64,000 nt of DNA, taken from the NCBI GenBank assembly GCA_964351985.1, contig CAYGPR010000021.1:3646-67645 (forward strand). Direction: 5' to 3'. This DNA is from Meishania sp964351985 (GTDB lineage: Bacteria; Bacteroidota; Bacteroidia; Flavobacteriales; Flavobacteriaceae). The translations under genes and the position numbers were made by a program. A model generated the notes under the pieces. The model worked only from the letters and a program-made list of their open reading frames with translations. It did not search any database and had not been told where the DNA came from. Below, piece by piece: positions 27,263-36,392 of this stretch; position 1 is the stretch's first letter; each line of letters opens with the position of its first letter.

Positions 27263-28006
27263 TTAGGCTCTGTTCCAGATTTTCCAAGCTTTGTCGGCCT
27301 GTAGTTCTAACATTCGCAGGCCATTGGATATCGCCGCACCCTGCTTTTCGCCCTCCTTTAGAAAAGCGCTTTTTACGGGATTATAGATGAGGTCGAACAA
27401 AAGATGTTTTTTACTCAAATATTGATATGGAATGTTTGGCCGATCATCGATATTAGGATGTGTGCCCAACGGCGTGCAGTTCACCAACACCGTAAAATCT
27501 TTTAGAATTTTTTGATCCAAATCACCATAAGACACTTGTCGGCTGTCGGCATTTCTGGAAACGAAGGTGTAGGCAATATCGATTTCATCGAAAACGAAAG
27601 CAACCGCTTTTGAGGCGCCGCCAGTACCCAAGATCAAGGCGCGGGTATGATGCTTTTTTAAAAACGGTGTGATGGATTTTTTGAATCCGTAAATATCTGT
27701 GTTATAGCCTTTTAGTCCTTTTTTAGTGAATTTTATGGTATTTACCGCGCCGATTTTCTTGGCTTTTTTACTGAGGATGTCCAAATAGGGGATAATCGCC
27801 TCCTTATAGGGAATGGTGACGTTCAACCCTTTTATATCATTTTCATTAGTGATAATTTCAGGAAACTCTCCGATATCCCTGAGGTCAAAGTTTTCATAGG
27901 AATAGCCTTGAAGGTCCAATTTTTCAAACTTTTTGGTGAAATAACCTTGTGAAAAGGAGTAGGAAATATTCCTTCCAATAAGTCCGAACCTGTTTTTTTC
28001 TTGCAT
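27263..28006 (-). CDS. aroE: Shikimate dehydrogenase
   Basis: 247 residues, with the N-terminal substrate-binding 'FGLIGRNISYSFSQGYF' and 'GLNVTIPYKEAIIPYLD' and a C-terminal NADP-binding domain starting 'RALILGTGGASKAVAFV'. Lys in 'VTIPYK' and Asp in 'NTDIYGF' are the catalytic residues. It reduces 3-dehydroshikimate to shikimate for aromatic amino acids. Slightly short but otherwise a complete enzyme. It is sandwiched between DUF368 and DUF349 genes in a conserved order. Confidence 0.93.
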   Translation of the reverse strand: MQEKNRFGLIGRNISYSFSQGYFTKKFEKLDLQGYSYENFDLRDIGEFPEIITNENDIKGLNVTIPYKEAIIPYLDILSKKAKKIGAVNTIKFTKKGLKGYNTDIYGFKKSITPFLKKHHTRALILGTGGASKAVAFVFDEIDIAYTFVSRNADSRQVSYGDLDQKILKDFTVLVNCTPLGTHPNIDDRPNIPYQYLSKKHLLFDLIYNPVKSAFLKEGEKQGAAISNGLRMLELQADKAWKIWNRA

Positions 28007-28058
28007 GTCTTACTGTAATACCCGCTATTTTTTTTCCCAACTCCGTGCTTCCTACTCC

Positions 28059-29090
28059 CTAATTCGCTCTCCCTACTGTCTTATCCCTATTTTTTCCGTA
28101 CCAATCCAAGGCCAACAAAATAAGAATTCCTACAACTACAAAAAAAAGCGCCCACCAAGTTTCCAAATTTGTAAAATCTGGAAAATAGCGCTCGTAGTTC
28201 ACAATGATTTCCTTACCGTTGCTGTCCAAAAAAACCTGACCATCTCCGTTGGTTTTAAAGATGGTTCTCTTCCATGGCCATACGACCCCTAAAGAGCCGG
28301 TTATAAAACCAATGATTACCGCGGTTGTAATATGCTTATAATGCTTCAGCACATAGGTCAACAAATGCGATAGACTTACGAGACCCGTGGCGGAACCTAA
28401 TGTGAATATGGCCAAAATTTTTAAAGTATGCATGCGCTCATCATTTTCTACAAAACTGAAATCACCGCCAAAAATTTCACCAAAGGTCTCGTAAAGTGCA
28501 TTGACAGAATCGACCAATAGCAACACGTAATTTCCTAACAGAATAAGTATGAACGAGCCTGAAAGTCCGGGTAAGGTCATTCCTGAAACGCTGATCATAC
28601 CACAAAGAAAAATGAAGAAGAGATTATCATTTTCTTTCGCGGGACTCAAAAAACTAATGGATATACCTACGATGAGGCCAATAATACCCGCCGTGATGGT
28701 CTTTTTGTTCCAATGTTCGAAATCTTTAGAAATGTAATAAATGGATCCCAATATCATACCGAAAAAAGCGGACCATACGTAAAGTTCTTTTCGTTCAAGA
28801 AAATAGTCCAATACTTGTGATACGCTGAAATAACTGATCAGCATGCCTGAAATGAGCAATATCAAAAATGTACCGTTTACGTAGCGATAGAAACTTTTGA
28901 AGCGACCGCTAAAAAGCAATTTAAAGGCCTTGGCATTGATTTTTTGAAGGGAATAGATGAACTCTTCATAAAACCCGCCGACAAAGGCAACGATACCGCC
29001 CGAAACACCTGGCACTTTGTTTGCAGCGCCCATACAAAGGCCTTTCACGACCAAAAAGAATTTATCAATAAATGATCGTGGATGGTGCAT
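28059..29090 (-). CDS. DUF368 (PopT-like) undecaprenyl-phosphate translocase, copy 2
   Basis: 343 residues with 8-10 membrane segments. The conserved N-terminal 'KGLCMGAANKVPGVSGGIVA' and the middle 'SGMTLPGLSGSFILILLGNY' repeat the inverted SGG/SGS elements of DUF368. DUF368 proteins have been linked to recycling of the lipid carrier undecaprenyl phosphate across the inner membrane. It starts 12 bases after a related gene and the two share all key motifs, so they are tandem paralogues. Confidence 0.88.
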   Translation of the reverse strand: MHHPRSFIDKFFLVVKGLCMGAANKVPGVSGGIVAFVGGFYEEFIYSLQKINAKAFKLLFSGRFKSFYRYVNGTFLILLISGMLISYFSVSQVLDYFLERKELYVWSAFFGMILGSIYYISKDFEHWNKKTITAGIIGLIVGISISFLSPAKENDNLFFIFLCGMISVSGMTLPGLSGSFILILLGNYVLLLVDSVNALYETFGEIFGGDFSFVENDERMHTLKILAIFTLGSATGLVSLSHLLTYVLKHYKHITTAVIIGFITGSLGVVWPWKRTIFKTNGDGQVFLDSNGKEIIVNYERYFPDFTNLETWWALFFVVVGILILLALDWYGKNRDKTVGRAN

Positions 29091-29102
29091 TCAGGGCAGG
29101 AC

Positions 29103-30020
29103 TTATTTTTTTGAGGCTACTTTTTCAAGTATAAAAATAAGGGAAAAACCTAGGACTGCTGCGATTATGGCATACATTAATTGATCCTCGCCATCGAAGT
29201 TGAAGGGCAGCACATTTTCGTCTTTTAAAACGACAATTTTCTTACCGATGGTCTTTGTCTCCAAAATTCGCTTCCATGGCCAGATTTTGTTCAGTGACCC
29301 AAGAATAAAGCCAGTCAAAATCGCTAGCGTAATATTTTTGTAATGGTCGAACATCCATTTCAAAACTTTGGCGAAACTCAATACGCCGAAAATCATACCC
29401 AAGGCCATCGTAACCAATATTTTGAAATCTTTTTCGTCGATGGCATCGATTACGACTTTATAAGAGCCTAATAGCACAAGAATATAAGAGCCCGAAATGC
29501 CGGGCAATATCATGGCACAGACCGCCAAGGCCCCCGAGAAAAAAATAAAAGGTAGGCTTTCTGTGCTGGAAGAAGGGGGTAAGGTTGTTATAAAATAAGC
29601 TACAATGGCTCCCAAGGCCAGTAAAAGAAAAAGAGCTAAATTCCATTTTTTTATCGCCTTGGCAACAATGATGACACTGGCCACAACCAAACCGAAAAAG
29701 AAAGACCATAGTGGTATAGGTTCGTTTTCCAATAACCATTTGATCAACTTCGTAAAAGAGAGTATGCTAATCGCCATACCCAGTAGCAGGGTAATGAGAA
29801 AATTACCGTTGAGTGCTGTCCAAAAGCTTTTGAAACCTTCTTGCCGCCATACCTTGAACGTTTGAAGATTGACATTATTGATGGTGCCTATAAATTCTTC
29901 GTAGATACCGGCCACGAAAGCGATCGTACCACCAGAAACCCCTGGTACCAATTCTGCGATGCCCATCGCCATGCCTTTTAAAAGGATAAAAAAGTGTTGA
30001 AGAAAACTACGTTTTTCCAT
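29103..30020 (-). CDS. DUF368 (PopT-like) undecaprenyl-phosphate translocase, copy 1
   Basis: 305 residues with the same layout: 'KGMAMGIAELVPGVSGGTIA' near the N terminus and 'CAMILPGISGSYILVLLGSY' in the middle, both inside membrane segments. The difference from copy 2 is a shorter loop region and 'ELVPG' in place of 'NKVPG' in the first motif. The pair may work as a heterodimer or serve different carriers; this is inference. Confidence 0.88.
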   Translation of the reverse strand: MEKRSFLQHFFILLKGMAMGIAELVPGVSGGTIAFVAGIYEEFIGTINNVNLQTFKVWRQEGFKSFWTALNGNFLITLLLGMAISILSFTKLIKWLLENEPIPLWSFFFGLVVASVIIVAKAIKKWNLALFLLLALGAIVAYFITTLPPSSSTESLPFIFFSGALAVCAMILPGISGSYILVLLGSYKVVIDAIDEKDFKILVTMALGMIFGVLSFAKVLKWMFDHYKNITLAILTGFILGSLNKIWPWKRILETKTIGKKIVVLKDENVLPFNFDGEDQLMYAIIAAVLGFSLIFILEKVASKK

Positions 30021-30106
30021 TTTCGTTCGTTAAAATTGCTTTCCGTTCAGGATATTATCCTAACCGAAGAATCATTTAAGAAAATTGAGATTATGAATAA
30101 AGGAGA

Positions 30107-30114
30107 CAAAAATA
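30107..30114 (-). promoter_or_regulatory. -7 box TATTTTTG before the DUF368 genes
   Basis: The box lies 86 bases upstream of the copy 1 start, within a 204-base gap, and suggests an internal promoter in addition to read-through from the TPR gene. A CCCACTAGTGGG palindrome at 30126-30137 lies just upstream. Confidence 0.45.
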
Positions 30115-30224
30115 ACTTTTTTATTCCCACTAGTGGGTTTAATACTTCGAAGCCTACCCGTGTCGTTGAGGCGTGCTTATTAAGATATGATAAAGGTCAA
30201 TTCAATTTAATGCCCCGAGGTAGT

Positions 30225-31625
30225 TTACTTAGAAGCTTTTCTTACCTTGGAAATAACTGCCATTGCCCATTCGGTTTCAGCGAATTGTGCGAATTCTTCC
30301 TCAAAGAGATATAGTTTGTCGATATCTTTTTTAAGCGCATGGGTAAGGGCAATACGGGCGTTAACCTTATCATCGGCCAAAAGAAGAAAACCTGCCGTTT
30401 TGTAAAGCAATCGCGCACTATCGGGATAAAATTCGATACCTCGCTCCAGAATATCAAGAGCACCGGGTATATCGCTGTTCAACCGTGCGACCTCGGACCA
30501 TTTTAACCAAGTATCCAATTCATAATTACCTAGGTCCACGGCTTGTTTATAGGCATAATCGGCCTGGTCATGATTTTTTAAGGCCGCATATATCGATGCA
30601 CATTTTTTCCAGTAGCTGGGATTTTCACCATCGATGTTCAAGGCTTTATTGATATAGTACAGCGCCTTTTTATAGTTTCTTTTTTGTGAATAAAAATTGG
30701 TAATGGCCAGCCAACCTTTATCGAGTAAGGGGTCTTCATGAACTGTCTGGTAGTAGTAGTACTTGGCCATGTCATTATTGCCCAACTTTTCATAGCATTT
30801 ACCAATGCGTAAATAGGCGTGCGACGTAGGGTCTTCAATTTTAATGGTGGTCTCGTAATTTTCAATGGCGTCGAGATATTTCCCCAATTTTTCCAACACC
30901 TTACCTTTTTCGAAATAGGCCCCGATAAACGAATCATCGGAAATTATCGCAAAATCATAGGCAGTAAGTGCCTCATTGTACATCTTCTTCGAAAAATACT
31001 GTTTGCCCAATTGATGCCATGCCACTTCGCAATATGGGTTTCTTTCCAAATAATCGTTCAAATAGACTATTGCGCCTCCATAATCCTCTAAAAATTCGAA
31101 GCAATAGACTACATTATATAACGAAGAATAGTCTTGCTCATCGTAGTTGACGCATTTTATAAAATTGTCCTTGGCGCTCTTGAAATCGTCCATAAAAAGA
31201 TATTCCATGCCCAATAGGGAATGAATATCAAAACTATCATTGGAAAGGTCCAGCGCCTTTTGCAACAGGTTGACCGCTGCCTCGTGATTATCTTTTTTTG
31301 AATATATATTGGCCCGCTGAATATAGATTTCTTCGTTAGAACTGTCCAACAGTTGAAGTTCATCCAATAATTGTTCGGCCAGATCTAGGTTATTCTCGAA
31401 CACCAGGACTTCTACATCCAATAATTTTAGTTCAATGGAGTGCGGATGTTGTTGTAGCCCTATTTTAATGGCTTTTTTCGCCAGAGCGATTTTTCCGTTA
31501 TTGAGATAATGGTGTATAATGTCTTCAAAATCCTCCGCGTCGAAAAAATAAACGTCGTCGGTTTTGAGCATGGATTCAAACTTGGCTATGGGCTGGCTGG
31601 GTCTTTCGTTAGATTCTAACGCCAT
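30225..31625 (-). CDS. Tetratricopeptide repeat protein
   Basis: 466 residues without signal peptide. About twelve TPR units run through the protein, with the usual spacing and small residues ('ALTAYDFAIISDDSFIGAYF', 'AIENYETTIKIEDPTSHAY', 'KALYYINKALNIDGENPSYW'). It is cytoplasmic and probably a scaffold. It is the first gene of the block followed by DUF368, aroE and DUF349 genes, an order common in Flavobacteriia. Confidence 0.88.
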   Translation of the reverse strand: MALESNERPSQPIAKFESMLKTDDVYFFDAEDFEDIIHHYLNNGKIALAKKAIKIGLQQHPHSIELKLLDVEVLVFENNLDLAEQLLDELQLLDSSNEEIYIQRANIYSKKDNHEAAVNLLQKALDLSNDSFDIHSLLGMEYLFMDDFKSAKDNFIKCVNYDEQDYSSLYNVVYCFEFLEDYGGAIVYLNDYLERNPYCEVAWHQLGKQYFSKKMYNEALTAYDFAIISDDSFIGAYFEKGKVLEKLGKYLDAIENYETTIKIEDPTSHAYLRIGKCYEKLGNNDMAKYYYYQTVHEDPLLDKGWLAITNFYSQKRNYKKALYYINKALNIDGENPSYWKKCASIYAALKNHDQADYAYKQAVDLGNYELDTWLKWSEVARLNSDIPGALDILERGIEFYPDSARLLYKTAGFLLLADDKVNARIALTHALKKDIDKLYLFEEEFAQFAETEWAMAVISKVRKASK

Positions 31626-31722
31626 AGGAAGGTTTTGGTTAAACTATGGATTTAAAAGTACTCTTTTGGGGGTACTTAAAATTCCAGATTTGGGCTTTAT
31701 TATTAACAAATTAGTTAACAAA

Positions 31723-32904
31723 TTATTGCTTGAATTCCGTTAAAACTGATACTATGGTGGTGCACCCTTTTTCGATTTCGGTAATGGATATGGTCAATGG
31801 CGGTGATATACGCACTGCTCTCGGTTCAAAAAGCAACCAGAATAAGATGAGTCCTTTTTCGGCACAGGTAAGTACCAAGTGGTCCGTAATTTCTTTATTC
31901 TCAAGAATTAGGGCAAGCATTAGGCCCCTACCTCTAATTTCTTTTATCGCCTTATGTTTTAATAATCTGCGGAATAATTTCTCTTTTTCAAGTGCATCTT
32001 TCATCAACGCACTTTGGGTAATTTCCTTCAAGGTCGCCAAAGCGGCGGCTGCGATTACCGGATTACCGCCAAAAGTGCAAATATGCCCTAATTTGGGATT
32101 ATCCTGCAAGGTTTCCATCATCTTTCGGGAAGCGGTAAATGCACCAACTGGCAATCCTGAGGCCATTCCTTTGCCCATCACCAAGATATCCGGAACACAT
32201 TCGTAGTGCTCAAAAGCGAATAATTTTCCGGTACGGCCAAAACCTGGTTGAATTTCGTCAAGGATCAATAACGCTCCGACTTCATTACAACGTTGTCGAA
32301 CCTTTTTGAGGTATCCGTTCTTGGGTTCGATAAAACCTGCGCCACCTTGAATGGTTTCCAAAACCACGGCAGCAGTTTTTTCGGTTATGTTCTGAAGGTC
32401 TTCCTCTTCGTTGAAACGAACGAATGAAATATCTGGGAGTAGTGGTCGAAATGCCCCCTTTCGTGCCTCATGGCCCATAATGCTTAAACTTCCCATTGTG
32501 TTTCCATGGTAGGCTTTATGTGCCGCAATGATTTCGGTTCTTCCTGTAAAGCGCCGCGCCAGTTTCATGGCGCCTTCGATAGCCTCTGTTCCCGAATTTA
32601 CCAAATAGGTCGTTTCCAAAGGGTGGGGTAGAAGTGAAGCCAAAAGTTTGGTGTATTCCACTGCCGGTTTTTGAACGAATTCTCCATACACCATCACGTG
32701 CATATACGACTCGGTCTGCTTTTGTACGGCGGCCACGACCTTAGGATGACAATGTCCTAAACTACAGGCGGAAACTCCTGCTACAAAATCCAAATGGGCC
32801 TTGCCATCGGTATCATAGATATAGCTTCCTTGGGCATGTGAAATTTCCATGGCCAACGGATGCGGAGTAGTCTGCGCCTGATATCTGAGGAAATCTTTTT
32901 TCAT
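31723..32904 (-). CDS. Class III aminotransferase
   Basis: 393 residues of fold type I PLP enzyme: 'FVAGVSACSLGHCHPKVV', 'NSGTEAIEGAMKLARR', 'LILDEIQPGFGRTGKL' and the PLP lysine in 'LVMGKGMASGLPVGAF'. It resembles acetylornithine/4-aminobutyrate-type aminotransferases but the substrate cannot be fixed. Its ATG overlaps the stop of the OstA-like gene as ATGA. In Flavobacteriia this enzyme commonly sits between OstA and the TPR gene. Confidence 0.87.
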   Translation of the reverse strand: MKKDFLRYQAQTTPHPLAMEISHAQGSYIYDTDGKAHLDFVAGVSACSLGHCHPKVVAAVQKQTESYMHVMVYGEFVQKPAVEYTKLLASLLPHPLETTYLVNSGTEAIEGAMKLARRFTGRTEIIAAHKAYHGNTMGSLSIMGHEARKGAFRPLLPDISFVRFNEEEDLQNITEKTAAVVLETIQGGAGFIEPKNGYLKKVRQRCNEVGALLILDEIQPGFGRTGKLFAFEHYECVPDILVMGKGMASGLPVGAFTASRKMMETLQDNPKLGHICTFGGNPVIAAAALATLKEITQSALMKDALEKEKLFRRLLKHKAIKEIRGRGLMLALILENKEITDHLVLTCAEKGLILFWLLFEPRAVRISPPLTISITEIEKGCTTIVSVLTEFKQ

Positions 32905-34712
32905 CCTTGTCTTGCCAGAACTGCCAGGTTTTTAAAATCGGACAGGTCTATGTCAATCACTTGAGTTCNNNNNNNNNNCGAAGTAACTTTTTTCGATTTT
33001 GGCTTTTCAACGGGTTTTCTCGCTTTCGAATTTGCATCTTCTTCCCCTTTGGGAGGTTCGGGAATTTTGTTTATCGGGTCACTGGCATTTATGCCGCGTT
33101 CTTCCTCTTCGGCATCAATATCTATGGGGTTATCGATGCCTCGAATGATTACTAGTTCAATGTTATTGTCATCTTCATCAAAAATTTCATCCTTGGTCAT
33201 GATGCGTTCATCACCACGCCAAATAAAACCTTTGAGCTTGCGGTCATTTTCAAGAAATTCAGATTCCGGGTAAATATCCCCATCCGGTTCTTTGATGAAG
33301 GTCAAATCTTCGACATCGTTGTTGGCAAAGGTTATTCTAATAGCACTACATGTCGTTTTGTTGATGCCGATAAGTTCTTGGTCGTCGTTGTACATGTAGT
33401 AGATGACCTCCGTATTTTGGACCAAATCGACGATTTTCAATTCGTTTTCGATAAATTTTCCGAAGAGGTTAATGCCTTTTGCCTGATTATATCCTGTTTT
33501 ACTGATACTATCCAGAGATAAAATGAAGGCATTTTCAAGCACTTTCAATGAATCTAGTTTTTCGGTCTTGGTATCGCTCAAAATATGGATGCTATCGCCA
33601 GTCATTTGGTTTACACCGTTCCAGAGTACGGGGTTTTTGATCAATTGTGTCAGACCTGTACTTTGCTGAAAATGAATCGAGTCGCATTTACCGCTCATAT
33701 CGGTCTTGAACATTTTGGCGTTTCTAAAGGCACGTAAGATTCGGTTATCCGGTTTGCCCGTAAGCATTAAGGTATCGCCGTGCATATACAATGAATCTTG
33801 TTCTACAAGACTTATCGAAACCGCACGTTTGGTCGCGAAAACTGAATCTTTGGCCTTATGGACTTCGGCATAATGCGCCCTGATGACCCCTTGATTGATA
33901 GTATCCGTGACTATTATATTGTTCGTTGCAGAAGCGAATTCTGTGGCTTTGTCGAAGTACACACTGTCACCTTCAATGATGCGGTTATTGTAATCGATGC
34001 GTGTGTTCTTGATGCCATAACCGCTTTCTATCTTGGTATCGTAAAAACCGCGCTCACAATACATTTTATAGGTTTCACCGGTAATGGTCGATGGGCCGTA
34101 CATGTAGGTGTTTTTCGAGGTGGTATAATAATCAAGTTGTTCCGAATCTAAAATATATTGGGGATTGTCGATATGGACACTGTCTAGAAACTGTAGCTTT
34201 TTCAATTCCATAAAATACCTTCCTATTTCACTGGTCAAGGTATTCGCCGAATCGACTACGGTGCCAAAATCTTGGTAGTAGGCCTGTTGATTTTCGCGAT
34301 CCCAGCGTAAAGTATCGGTCTTCAAGGTCATGCTCGTATTGGTCAACATAACATTTTCATACGCTTTGGCCAACTTCAAGTTTCCATCGTAATTGGCCTT
34401 ACCACTTGTCATTGTTACCGAATCACCTTGTTGAACGCGAACGTTGCCAACTGCTCGTAACCGGTTCTCTTTTTGATAATGAATGGCATAGTCGCACCAC
34501 AGATCTGCGCCCTCATGCTCAAACTGTACTTGTTTCTCATCTTTACTGAAAATAAATGCTCCGGGAAAATTAACCTCGTCCTTTGTGAAATTGGCGCCAT
34601 AGACAATATTGATCTGTTTTGTCTCAGTGGTATCATTCGCTTTGGATGGATCATTTTGCGAAAAACAACTTAATGAAATAAAAAGGAATAAGAAGAAATA
34701 CGTGAGCCGCAC
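32901..34712 (-). CDS. OstA-like (LptA/LptD N-terminal-type) periplasmic protein, interrupted by assembly gap
   Basis: About 603 residues (four unknown). The GTG at 34712 gives a signal peptide (MRLTYFFLFLFISLSCFSQ), supported by a TATTTTTG box at 34735-34728 that excludes the ATG 57 bases upstream. The mature region shows repeated OstA strands ('ADLWCDYAIHYQKENRLRAV', 'GNVRVQQGDSVTMTSGKANY'), as in LptA, which carries lipopolysaccharide across the periplasm. A Pro/Glu/Lys-rich tail precedes the gap; the last 25 residues depend on the gap being exactly 10 bases. Confidence 0.85.
   Translation of the reverse strand: MRLTYFFLFLFISLSCFSQNDPSKANDTTETKQINIVYGANFTKDEVNFPGAFIFSKDEKQVQFEHEGADLWCDYAIHYQKENRLRAVGNVRVQQGDSVTMTSGKANYDGNLKLAKAYENVMLTNTSMTLKTDTLRWDRENQQAYYQDFGTVVDSANTLTSEIGRYFMELKKLQFLDSVHIDNPQYILDSEQLDYYTTSKNTYMYGPSTITGETYKMYCERGFYDTKIESGYGIKNTRIDYNNRIIEGDSVYFDKATEFASATNNIIVTDTINQGVIRAHYAEVHKAKDSVFATKRAVSISLVEQDSLYMHGDTLMLTGKPDNRILRAFRNAKMFKTDMSGKCDSIHFQQSTGLTQLIKNPVLWNGVNQMTGDSIHILSDTKTEKLDSLKVLENAFILSLDSISKTGYNQAKGINLFGKFIENELKIVDLVQNTEVIYYMYNDDQELIGINKTTCSAIRITFANNDVEDLTFIKEPDGDIYPESEFLENDRKLKGFIWRGDERIMTKDEIFDEDDNNIELVIIRGIDNPIDIDAEEEERGINASDPINKIPEPPKGEEDANSKARKPVEKPKSKKVTSXXXXTQVIDIDLSDFKNLAVLARQG
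32969..32978. other. Run of 10 N: assembly gap
   Basis: Ten unknown bases near the 3' end of the OstA-like gene. The frame continues through to a stop that overlaps the next ATG, which argues the gap size is about right, but it may be a placeholder. Confidence 0.95.
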
Positions 34713-34727
34713 CTGTTTTTTTTTGTC

Positions 34728-34735
34728 CAAAAATA
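34728..34735 (-). promoter_or_regulatory. -7 box TATTTTTG that sets the OstA-like start
   Basis: It ends 15 bases before the GTG at 34712, so the transcript is short-leadered and the signal-peptide start fits. Confidence 0.55.
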
Positions 34736-34867
34736 GGATATTTTGCCCAAGGGAATAAAAGATTGGCATAGATTTAGGAAGTGTGACACATGGAAGTTTT
34801 GAAAACTTTTTTAATGTGTACCTGTTTCTAAGGAATTGAATCGCTATAAGGTGTTCACAAGAACAAA

Positions 34868-34907
34868 GTAAAGGCGATAAAGAAGATTTCTTCTTTATCG
34901 CCTTTAC
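34868..34907 (-). terminator. Strong hairpin ending the sugar-enzyme cluster
   Basis: Perfect 18-base stem (GTAAAGGCGATAAAGAAG and its complement) with an ATTT loop, 27 bases after the stop of the first Gfo/Idh gene on the minus strand. A short T-containing tail follows; it separates the cluster from ostA. Confidence 0.75.
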
Positions 34908-34933
34908 AATTTCAACGGGATCGGTTATTCTTT

Positions 34934-36376
34934 CTAAAAATCCCGATAAGGTGATTCTAGATATTGATTCGCCTCGTCTTCCGAGAATTTGGCCGCAGTA
35001 CTGTCCCAATGCAAAGTTTGATTTGGGAAACGGCCCGCTATAACCCCTAACAGAATAGTTTCTGTCAATCTCGAGGCATAAGAAAATGGAGCACTACATT
35101 CATCATGGCCTAAACAGGCATCAACGAATTGGTGGTAATGTTTTGCTCCTTCCGTAGCATAGTCTCGAATCGGTTCGCCCATATTATGGGCTTTGCCTAC
35201 CGCAGCTATTTCGGAAGAGATGTCAACATATTGGCCGTCAACGATTTTACGGGGTAGTTCCATGAAATGCGGTAGCAGCAACCGACCTTGATCGCCAATG
35301 AACATGGCACCTTGGTCCGGAAGAGTGCTCCCATCTGTCGCTTTAGTTTCAAGTGACATTTTTTCTTCTACGGTCGCTTCTTTCTTTTTTGAAGACTTTT
35401 CTTTTTTTGACTTTTTGTTTTCTGCGCCGGGCAGTTGCAGGTCTTCATGCATCTCTGGGGCACCTGGACCATCGTACCATACCCATTTTAAAGTTTCTGC
35501 GGTGTGCTTGGTTCCCGGAAACTCATAGGTAACTACATTATTTTCTGGAAAACCGAATCCTGTCGGTTTTCGGCATTCGTTTTTTATCGTTCTCGGAACA
35601 TCAAGTTCTAGGGCGTTATACGGAGTGTCAAAAATATGTACGCCCATATCGCCCAAAGTACCACAACCATAATCCATTAGCTTTCGCCAATTACCAGGAT
35701 GGTATACACCATCCTTATAAGGTCGTTCCGCAGAGGTTCCCAACCAGAGGTTCCAATCCAAGGTAGCTGGTACGGGGTCGCTTCCTTCCGGTGCAGCTCC
35801 GTCGTACCCCCAATTTTTTGGGGACCAAGCCCTTACGGTGTGGACTTTGCCGATGATACCTGATTGAATCAAAAGTGTTGCCAACTTATAGTCGTAAAAA
35901 GAATGTACTTGAATCCCCATTTGGGTTACCAGGTTTTTTTCTTTTGCCAATTTGTTCATCGCCCTGGCTTCAGAAACATGATGGGTCAAAGGCTTTTGGC
36001 AGTAGACCGGCTTGTTCATGTTCATCGCCATCATAGAGGCGGGTGCATGTGTATGATCGGGAGTCGATACGATTACAGCGTCGATTTCTCCCCCCATTTC
36101 ACGTAACATCACCCGGTAATCTGTGAATACCCTCGCCTTGGGGTGCAACTTTTTGGCAGCCGCCAAATTATTACCGTCAACATCGCATAATGCGGTTACA
36201 TCGACTAATTTGTGTGACGAAATGGCCTGCAAATCTGCAGCGCCCATATTACCTACCCCGATATGCGCAGTTCGTAAACGGTTATGGGGTCTGTATTTTC
36301 CCATAACGATAGATGGGGCCAACGCTACGCCTACAGCACCTAAACTACTTTTCTTTAAAAAATCCCTTTTATTCAT
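34934..36376 (-). CDS. Exported Gfo/Idh/MocA oxidoreductase
   Basis: 480 residues. The N terminus MNKRDFLKKSSLGAVGVALA is a Tat-like signal (KR in place of RR), so the folded NAD-containing protein is exported. Rossmann fold at about 35-160 ('TAHIGVGNMGAADL', 'DAVIVSTPDHTHA', catalytic 'CQKPLTHHV'), followed by the C-terminal domain ('WRKLMDYGCGTLGDMGVHI'). A lysine-rich insertion (about 320-345) is unusual. It probably oxidises or reduces sugars using tightly bound NAD. Last gene of a five-gene cluster. Confidence 0.87.
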   Translation of the reverse strand: MNKRDFLKKSSLGAVGVALAPSIVMGKYRPHNRLRTAHIGVGNMGAADLQAISSHKLVDVTALCDVDGNNLAAAKKLHPKARVFTDYRVMLREMGGEIDAVIVSTPDHTHAPASMMAMNMNKPVYCQKPLTHHVSEARAMNKLAKEKNLVTQMGIQVHSFYDYKLATLLIQSGIIGKVHTVRAWSPKNWGYDGAAPEGSDPVPATLDWNLWLGTSAERPYKDGVYHPGNWRKLMDYGCGTLGDMGVHIFDTPYNALELDVPRTIKNECRKPTGFGFPENNVVTYEFPGTKHTAETLKWVWYDGPGAPEMHEDLQLPGAENKKSKKEKSSKKKEATVEEKMSLETKATDGSTLPDQGAMFIGDQGRLLLPHFMELPRKIVDGQYVDISSEIAAVGKAHNMGEPIRDYATEGAKHYHQFVDACLGHDECSAPFSYASRLTETILLGVIAGRFPNQTLHWDSTAAKFSEDEANQYLESPYRDF

Positions 36377-36392
36377 TTTAGAGTGCTTTAGT

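Noticed and set aside
30034..30224. Plus-strand ORF in the TPR-DUF368 gap
   Set aside because: It crosses a promoter and the reverse of the TPR gene end; no family or start context.
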